Below, one piece after another: positions 56,853 through 64,000 of a stretch of 64,000 nucleotides of DNA. The notes beneath the pieces were generated by a model that worked only from the letters and a program-made list of their open reading frames with translations, did no database searches and was not told where the DNA came from. Positions within the stretch are counted from its first letter, which is position 1, and each line of letters opens with the position of its first letter. This stretch comes from Zanthoxylum bungeanum. Its lineage: Eukaryota; Streptophyta; Magnoliopsida; Sapindales; Rutaceae. The position numbers and the translations under genes were made by a program. Where the stretch lies: NCBI GenBank assembly GCA_019454045.1, contig SKCR01051200.1:124001-188000 (forward strand), written 5' to 3'.

Positions 56853-59301
56853 ATCTAACCTTAATCTAGAGGTTGTAGTGGGTAAATCTCGCTCCCGTCT
56901 GTGGTTTTTGTCTATTTTCCATCACCGAGGTAAGACATGACAAATTAGGCCTAAATGTTTCATGTTGCACAAACAAAATAAAATGTCTAAACGTTTTTCA
57001 CCTAGATTTGATTCGTCATAGCTAGTCCGTCAAGTTTATGCGCTAGCTAAATAGACGCAATTCATTAGTGAGAAATTCGCTTTGTTGACTTGCAGTTCTC
57101 AAGTTAACGAGACTCGTAAGAAAGTTTGGGTGAGAAAGGAAAATTCTTTCCTAATAACTTCTGAATGTCTTGATCGTAAAAGGTATGATGGGATTGCACT
57201 CTAGTGTGTCTCACCGAAGATTTTGCATTCATATTTCCCCATTGCATGTGTGTGTGCGTGTGTTTTATGTGTTTGGAAGACTGTATTTTTTTTATTTTCA
57301 CTACATATGGATGTGTGTATTTTATTTTTATTATATATCCTTTTGTATAAATGATGGAAATCCGGACATAAATTTCATAACTGATTCTGATTAGATGGTA
57401 GTATGTAGACCGGGCGGCGGTTCGGTTCGGTTCCGAACTGGAACCGAACCGTCCGGTTCCGGTTCCACTTTGTGTGGAACGGGAACCGAACCGGTAAATT
57501 CCGGTTCGGTTCCGATTCCACACTAAAATGGAACCGGAACCGGAACCGGAACCAGAACCGGAACTGGAACCGAACGTTCGGTTCCGGTTCATGTTCCTTT
57601 CGGTTTTTTTTTTTTTTTTGAAAATAAAACTCAAATTACAAATAATACATTAAATTATTATTTTTGAAAATAATTACAAATAAAATTACATAATTACAAA
57701 TAAAATTATGTAAATTACAAATTACGTTAATTACATTACATAATTACACTAAATTACAAATAAAAATCTTATCTAAAAAATTAAAAAAATATATTATTAT
57801 ATATATGCAAACCGGACCGGAAACCGGTTCGATTCCGGTTCTGAACCGGAACCTTGGCCGGGTCTAGTAGCATGATCTGCATTCGGGAATACAACTCCAC
57901 ATACCATTGGATAATGACAAGTCATGTTGTGTATTTTCTTATTTTTATGTTAAAAGAAAAATACAAAAAATAAAATAAAATAAAAAAGACCAAAAATAAT
58001 TTATAACTTGAAAGAGCATGTAAAAGCATGTGCATGTGGTACTGGTATGTAGGATATATGGTTATACCTGTGTAATATACTTTTATTTTTCTTGATGCTC
58101 TATGTGCATGACTGTGTGTGATGGAAACCATTATTATATCTTTTACTTGTATTTCACATACACGTTTTTATGTCTTGAGGCTTGATCGCATGTATGAGTT
58201 TTTGGATTGGCAGCCTAATCTATGTCATACTTAGATCACTAAATAGTGTGACCTTTGACTAGATGACCTTATGATATCCCCTTGTAAAAGAAAAAAAATT
58301 AAATAAGTTTTAAGTGTAAAAGAGCCAATGGGCCAAATACAAAAGATAAAGGCAAAAACCCTTCACTCGAGAGAGTTTATTTAAGAGCTTATATTTATAA
58401 GGAGAATATTATAGCATGCAACAAATGTTGCTTATTTTCAGGTCCTATTGGTGCTAAGTTTGAACATTTACTGTCATGAGATGAGTTTTCTTTGGCCGTG
58501 TCCTGCTAATAAAATAAGGTCTTAAGCATTGACTCGTTGCACACTTATTTTTTCACGCAAAGGCTTGTTATGCTTTGGTGTTTATGTCATATGCATATGT
58601 ATGTTTTTAAGAATAATAAAAATTATTTCATATTATCTCCTGTTATAAATAGCTGAGTACTGACTGAGTATAATTGTACTTACTTGAAGTGTTGTTTTCA
58701 GTCGTTTTTTTACTTATTTTTCTAAAAACTCATTGTGTATGCTTATGTGTGCTTTTGGTCATTGCATATTGTAATTTAATTTACATACTGTATTTTTATT
58801 AGTTTTTCCTTTTACTTTCTGTGTGTTATTTTACTAACTATGTTGTCTTGTTAGTGAGGGGAGTAAGTTAGATTTATAATAGGTTTATAAGTAGCGCGTG
58901 TGTCTACTTTTTGTTCTCTTGCATAATGTTTGATTATCTATTGTCATTTCGTGGCAAAAAGATGAAGTGTAATAGAATATCCATTTTGACCATTTTGGTG
59001 AAGTATGATTAAGGGGGAGTATAATATTTATTTTTAAATGCATAAGACTATTCTTTCGTCGTTTTGTCTGCTCTTTATATTCTTTATGCTTTTCATTATA
59101 TATTGTTATTTGTGGATGTTTCAGGTGAGCAAATTAGTGGCTGTGATGACATCGACTTCAAGACTACTAAGTTAGGTATTAGATCGAGTCATATTATAAT
59201 TAGTCACTATCTTAATGGTTGGCAGTTGGCTACGTTATTTTTATATCTTTTATCATAGTCTTTGTATTAGGTGTTTTGTCACGGAATGTCAAGGGAGAGA
59301 T
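56853..59301 (+). other. 3' internal part of the SIRE-like element with gypsy-LTR-like sequence
   Basis: No gene. From about 57290 to 57930 (MITE removed) it resembles 11535-11700 of the gypsy-type LTR: GATGGAAAtCCrGACrTAAATT, then GATGGTAGTATG/GACGGTAGTGCG and ATACAACTCCACrTACC. So a diverged gypsy LTR piece lies here, with unclear ends. At 59010 an AAGGGGGAG tract and at 59288-59301 TGTCAAGGGAGAGAT precede the 3' LTR, the second being its polypurine tract. Confidence 0.5.
57406..57866. mobile_element. hAT-type MITE, TAGACCSGGC family
   Basis: Ends TAGACCGGGCGGCGG and TTGGCCGGGTCTA with TSD GTAGTATG (57398-57405) and GTAGCATG (57867-57874), 7 of 8 matching. Subterminal arrays are GGTTCCGGTTCGGTTCC-like; the centre is ATTACAAATAA-rich. 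Confidence 0.87.
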
Positions 59302-60398
59302 TGTTAGTTCCATGTGCGTTGGAAACTTTCGTAACAAAACAAGTTCAATTGAGTTGTAATGAGTCTTGAAGATCTCGGAGCAATTGGTCAAGTATTTGGA
59401 CAACATCAAATGGAGATATCAGAATGGCGTTCACTCTTTTGAACATTCCGGAAGATTTAGAGTTTCAATTGACATGAGGTCAGTGTCATTGGAAATTAGA
59501 TTTGAAGATGATCGTGTACATATAAAGAACGCAAAATTTGACTGAGAGACGAGAAAGTTACAAGCGTTTTAAGTTACATCTCAAACCTAGTCCTAGACAT
59601 GTGTTCGCGTTGCGTTCGTCTGAGCGTTCTAATGCTCGGAGGCAGAAACTTTGCGTTTGAGGCGCGTTTGAGGGGTGTTCAAACTCTCATGTGTAAGTGG
59701 TTTATTTTGGACGCGTTTTGAGTCAGTTTTGTACAAGGAAAGACCTATAATTTGCCTACCTATTTAAACAAACACTTAGTCACTTTACCCAAGTGAATAA
59801 ATACTATTTTGAGAGCCACCATATACTTTGTTTATTCCTTATTGACAATCAACCTAGAAGACTTCATTGATTCCATTATCTTTTTTGCTTTGGTAATATT
59901 GTTCTTTGGTAACCATCAACACAAAAACACAACCTTAACCTAATTTCCTAAGCTTTCAGAGTTCTAAATGAGGAAGATTGGTAGTGAGAGTTCTGACGTT
60001 GCGAGTTTGCAAGGTTGATCCACTCAGAGACTATAGAGGTTATGAAGAAAGCTGCTTGGTGCGGGCTCGGGGGATTCTTTGAGTTATTACAATATAGAGG
60101 TATTCGTCGGTGAAGTTGTCACCATAGGTCCTATACCATCGCTGTAAGTTTTCTCTATTATAATGGATTGAGATGGTAACCTATACCCGTAGTGATTTTT
60201 TACTTGCACGAGTTTTCCACTCCGTCATCAAAATTTCTTGTGTGATTCTCTTTATTGCCTTGATATTTGCTTTATTTTACATATGCTTAAAATTAAGGAC
60301 ACTTGTTGATTCAAACTAAGTTGCTCTACATTTAACTTGTCTTAAATAGAGTAATATTCTGCATATTGTCAGAAACTTAGGACAAAATCGAATTTTCA
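59302..60398 (+). repeat. 3' LTR of the SIRE-like element
   Basis: It begins TGTTAGTTCCATGTGCG directly after the purine tract and ends GAATTTTCA. The last 410 bp match 32380-32788. Confidence 0.8.
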
Positions 60399-60768
60399 CC
60401 AACCAAGCTAACTGCGTGAAAGATAATATATTGGAGCCCTCAAAAGAGATAAATAGGTAAGCATTAGATGTTAGATAACAATTTTGTAGCATTTTTTTTC
60501 TATTTTACAATGAGGTTCAAGTTATGATGCAATACATACAACAAATTGCTGCTCTCCATGCCCTCTCAATGTTACTTGCAGCCTCGATAAAAAAAAATGC
60601 GCTCTCCCCATATCCATATGCACTACTCAAATATACTGACAACGTATTACACAATTGAATGCTTCATCCCAAGGCCATTGCGTGTTAATATTAGGCCCTT
60701 GTAACGATTTAGATATTCAACAATAGAAAAATAATTTGCAGAAAACTTTAGCCTAAACTATATGGAAG
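60399..60768. other. No gene seen; possible 3' UTR
   Basis: This lies downstream (minus strand) of the putative terminal exon at 60769-60872 and could hold its 3' UTR. No repeat boundary seen. Confidence 0.35.
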
Positions 60769-60872
60769 CTACCCAGATGAACGAGGAGAAATTCTTACAA
60801 TTATATTGCAACCATATGCTTGCAACATCCTCTGCTGCCATATTCTCTCCCTTTTGACAGGGTCGCTCAAAA
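60769..60872 (-). CDS. Possible terminal exon of a J-domain-like host gene
   Basis: On the minus strand TTTTTTTTTAATCTTCTTTAGCAG is a strong plant acceptor ending at 60873. The following 104 bases read, with a split first codon, LSDPVKRERIWQQRMLQAYG and a stop TAG at 60769-60771. VLSDPVKR is the pattern at the end of many J domains (DnaJ family), where it is usually followed by YD; here it is ERIW, so the match is weak. Any upstream exons would lie beyond the copia LTR at 61250, outside the window. It may be a chance open stretch. Confidence 0.3.
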
Positions 60873-61249
60873 CTGCTAAAGAAGATTAAAAAAAAATATC
60901 AAACAGTCAGGTTCCAAAACATTTGCCAGACATTTTCATAGACCTAAAGATCCTATTCAATTGGATTGAATACCCCTTGTCGTGGCACAGTCAATTAATG
61001 AGACCCAACACGATAGACTCGAATTAAATAAAGACCTCAACTGTTTTCCTTTTTTTTTTGAAATCTTATTAACAAAGGGAACAAATATTATCTCAGACAT
61101 TTTTCTACCTAAATAAACTGAGTTTAACCGTCTGGATCAGATAAATTTATTTTTTGCTGTCATTTAGTAAAGGCTACCATTCAGATCCAATGTAATATGA
61201 TTAATATATCTCACAGAAAGAGGAGGTTTGCACATAATCTACTAGTTAT
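60873..61249. other. No gene seen; possible host intron
   Basis: AT-rich DNA with T runs between the putative exon and the copia LTR. The presumed TSD of the copia element would be GTTAT (61245-61249). Confidence 0.35.
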
Positions 61250-63268
61250 TGTTGGACAGGTATGACTCATAGCGTCACTATTTGTACAGATCATGGTGTT
61301 GTTGTACAAATTAACTATGTGACAAAAGAAATTGCTCTCTTATCATTTGTAATTAGATTACCAAGATGTATAAATGATAGGAGGTCCTTATGATTAGTTC
61401 TTGGATTAAGATGATATGAGACAGTATCAATTCATAAAGGTTTAATCATTAAATATCTCTAGTCAGAGTATTATCGAGATTGGACATCGATAATACGAAA
61501 AAGACTAGTATTACACTTGTGCGCGTTATGAGGGCATAACATCATAGTTCTCATATATTTGGGTATAGGATACTCATGCAAGTGTAGTAGGAGGTTGTGT
61601 TTTACCGATGGTACGAAAAACAGCTTCGCTCTGGATAGACCCCTCGGAATTCCATTGGTAGTATGACTATGTGTCTATGGAAGTCCGAATCAGGGTAGGT
61701 GTATTGGTCTTAACCTGAGACTTGCACCGCTAATACTTGCGACAATCAATATACTTTGGTTTTGGTCGTCCAGGGCTTTAACAGGTTCTGTGGACGCCTC
61801 TTCTGGGTATATTGAGAATCGTAGTGTATTGGGTGTGATGTCGAGACAGAAGTATCACTCCAGTTATAGTGGAGATGATGATCACGTAGGATACAGAACT
61901 CGTTCTCTTATATGCTGCAGCTATCGGGATATTATGACTAGGTCATGTTTATCCGATTATAGAGACTAGTTACCAGAGATCCGATATGTGCTTCGTACGG
62001 GGCAGACACATTTCCAGCCCCAGGCCTTGCACGTGACATTCGATACTGTATCGAAAAACGCAATACTACGTATACTACGCCTGATATAGATCGTATATTC
62101 ATGTAAGGATATTTCTGGAGAATTGGGTAGGCATGACGCTTTGCTAGAAGCCAACCTTGTCTTGTAAATCGGTAAAAATGTAGTACTTGGTACATACGTG
62201 TTTGGATAGTCCAACAACCGGATTTACTGCCAACATATCCGGGGATCTCATGGGTCGCTTCCCGAAGATTCACCGATGACGTATGACTCGCACTTTATTA
62301 ATCTGGGATTAATTATATGAGAGAGAAAATTAATCTGGGATTAATTGCGGAGATATTTTATCTGGGATAAAATATCATTTAAAAGAGAGAGAACGATTAA
62401 TTTGGAATTAATCGATAAATTAATATATTCAATATATTAAATGAAATTGGATTTCAACGCGGAATTAAAATTAGATTTTAATTCGGGCAAACGAGTTAAT
62501 TTAGAATTAATTCGTTAGCGACGTGAATAGTGATTTTGCTAGGCATAATTATTTAATTACGTCGCAACGGAAAATTTGTTAATTTGGAATTAGCGAACCC
62601 GAGCCCGGGAGTGTTTGCGGGCGCACTCGCATTGCGAATTTAAGTGCGGCCCACAAGTCACATCAAGCGTCAAATCACTAGTCACATCAAGCGTCAATTC
62701 ACTTGTCACTTTGAGTGATGTGATGTCTAGTCACTTTTGATGTGAATAGTTGATGGAAGTGGTTGTGACTTTAAATGGTTTGACTTTTGGAAAGCAAAAT
62801 TTGTAAATGGATTTTTGAAATTCCTTTTAGTGTATTAGATACACAAATCCACACTAACCTAACTTACTTCTTCTCTCATTCTCTTCTCTCCTCACTCGGC
62901 CAAGGGCCATTTTTTCTTCCTCAAATTCTGGTTTTACCGTGAAAATGAAGGAGTAGCTAAGGAATTTTTGTGGCAAAAAAAATTCCTAAGTGCTAGCACA
63001 CTTCCGGAGTCTTGCGAAGGTGATAGGGAACCGCATCCGTGAGCATGGAATCACATCACAAAGCTTGGAGCTTGAGATCATCCATGGCCGAAATTTGGAG
63101 GACACAAATAATGCCCACTGCCGAGAGCCTTGGAGGAGAAAAGCTTGGATTTTTGTGTTCAACGCATCGCTCAACCGCTCAATGTAAGTATTTTGCAACT
63201 TCCTTGTTGTATTCACATGTATGTTTCTTGCTTAAATCGATCCCGGTTAGACCGTAGAAACCCAACAA

Positions 63269-63280
63269 TGGTATCAGAGC
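63269..63280 (+). other. Copia primer-binding site
   Basis: TGGTATCAGAGC, one base after the LTR end at 63267. It shows what the degraded site at 4630 once looked like. Confidence 0.9.
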
Positions 63281-63721
63281 GAGATTGAGCATGGAACTTG
63301 AACTTAGGGTTAAAATTGGGTAAATTGTATTTGAGCATGATTTGATAAAATTACTTGATTGAGTATGCTTAAATGATGTTTAATTGAAGTTGTATTGGAT
63401 CAATTTCATGAAAAATTGATTGGATCATTTTTCCCCAATTTGATTGGCTTGGCAGAATCTATAGTGCCCTAAATGTCTTGGTATTTTTGTGTTTTTTGAT
63501 CATTGGATGAGTTGGAAAACATTGGGTAATATTGATTTTGGATTTAATTTGATTGAAACCAAATCGGACAATAAAAACCCCAAAATGTCGTAAGTATAGA
63601 AGCATGAAATGGGTTTGATTTTTGATTAAAATGTGTTGGACATGTTTTGATGTTAATGAGCATAATTAATTGTACAAATTTTTGTTTTGGAAATGTTAAT
63701 TTGGGTAATTAATTATGGCAT

Positions 63722-64000
63722 TGATGAGCGGAAAATATATCAATATTTACCGTCCCTTTTACTTAATTTTTATTTAGTTTCTCGGGTTTGATGAACGTTT
63801 TGATGTGTTTTAGTTTATTGTACAGATAAAATAATATTGGGACACAATGAAATCATTTAGGACGAAATGTGGGTCAAATAGGGCAAAAATTGGACTTGAC
63901 ATATTAATTTTAGAGATTGGAAACTTGATAGGGCGTTTTAACGAAGTACAGTTTTGGAAATTCCAGTTTTGCGCATCTGTCTTATTTGGGGCATAACTTT
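63722..64000 (+). mobile_element. LTR of the Athila-type family, cut by the window end
   Basis: It begins TGATGAGCGGAAAATATATC and follows the reverse complement of the LTRs ending at 35030 and 42875. The base before is consistent with insertion into the copia leader; the presumed TSD is GGCAT (63717-63721). Confidence 0.9.

Larger units (their letters stand above)
32380..60398 (+). mobile_element. SIRE-like copia element, 5'-truncated, filled with nested insertions
   Basis: Direct repeats (32380-32788 and 59980-60398) share TTCTGA-GTTGCGAG, GGTTATGAAGAA, TTGTCACCATAGGTC and GACAAAATC-AATTTTCA. The left copy is followed by primer site TGGTATCACAGC (32791), the right copy is preceded by a purine tract AAGGGAGAGAT, as for 5' and 3' LTRs. 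Between them, outside nested insertions, lie a gag fragment (44350-44944) and 56853-59301. Nested within are the solo LTRs 32922-44282 and 45075-56847, each with further inserts. The 3' LTR is about 1.1 kb, the 5' LTR only its last 0.4 kb, so no TSD pair can be checked. Confidence 0.7.
61250..64000 (+). mobile_element. Copia element related to 528-15376, 5' part only
   Basis: 5' LTR 61250-63267 (TGTTGGACAGGTATG to AAACCCAACA, 2018 bp) is a diverged relative of the LTRs at 528 and 13440, sharing TCGCTCTGGATAGACCC and GGAGATGATG-TCAC. The primer site is intact (63269-63280), after which leader sequence similar to 4640-5100 runs to 63721. An LTR of the Athila-type family interrupts it there. The rest lies outside the window. 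Confidence 0.88.

Noticed and set aside
57104..57634. 176-codon frame with SGSGSGSGS and RNRT repeats
   Set aside because: It translates the GGTTCCGGTTC subterminal array of the MITE at 57406-57866.
61938..62273. Minus-strand frames of 83-111 codons, with relatives at 3515 and 14263
   Set aside because: They recur because they lie in related copia LTRs; no protein family features and inconsistent lengths.

Overview
This is nuclear DNA of a flowering plant, probably a eudicot. The evidence is a 14-3-3 gene with plant GT-AG introns, several Ty1/copia and Ty3/gypsy LTR retrotransposons using the initiator-Met and Athila-type primer sites, hAT-type MITEs, a Pack-MULE-like element and a decayed plant pararetrovirus fragment. 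I see no bacterial genes, rRNA, tRNA or CRISPR array. Almost everything outside the 14-3-3 exons is nested mobile DNA. The nesting is readable because most insertions still carry matching target-site duplications (TSDs).

Layout. 1-17113: a decayed minus-strand gypsy gag/pol (Ogre/TAT-like) cut by a copia element (528-15376, TSD GGACG). That copia carries a solo LTR in its own 5' LTR (855-3034, TSD GATAC) and a second gypsy-type LTR inside its RNase H region (10261-13211). 17114-19540: leader or flank sequence and a broken caulimovirid polymerase fragment. 19541-30291 (minus): a 14-3-3 gene of kappa/lambda type, four exons, predicted 252 residues. Its 9.8-kb second intron holds a Pack-MULE-like element with a captured PSI/DUF3475 gene fragment (20394-21652) and a composite copia insertion (21866-29461, TSD ATATT) containing three hAT MITEs. 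30837-31812: one hAT MITE inserted in the terminal repeat of another, beside a PPR gene fragment.

32380-60398 is a SIRE-like copia (truncated 5' LTR, primer site, gag fragment, full 3' LTR) that has been filled up. It holds a minus-strand copia solo LTR (32922-44282), itself split by an Athila-type gypsy element (33221-42875, TSD CTTCC). It also holds a plus-strand copia solo LTR (45075-56847), itself split by an opposite-strand non-coding element of the same family (45420-54658, TSD CAGTA). 60404-61249 contains a possible terminal exon of a host gene on the minus strand. 61250-64000 is the start of another copia element, interrupted at 63722 by an LTR of the Athila-type family.

The most interesting system is the Athila-type element. 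It has lost reverse transcriptase, RNase H and the integrase core by one internal deletion that keeps the frame. Between its pol end and its 3' polypurine region it carries an intronless copy of a LOG-family cytokinin-activating enzyme gene, a second unrecognised reading frame, and a splice acceptor-like site. With the Pack-MULE in the 14-3-3 intron, this window shows two independent gene-capture events by two classes of transposon.
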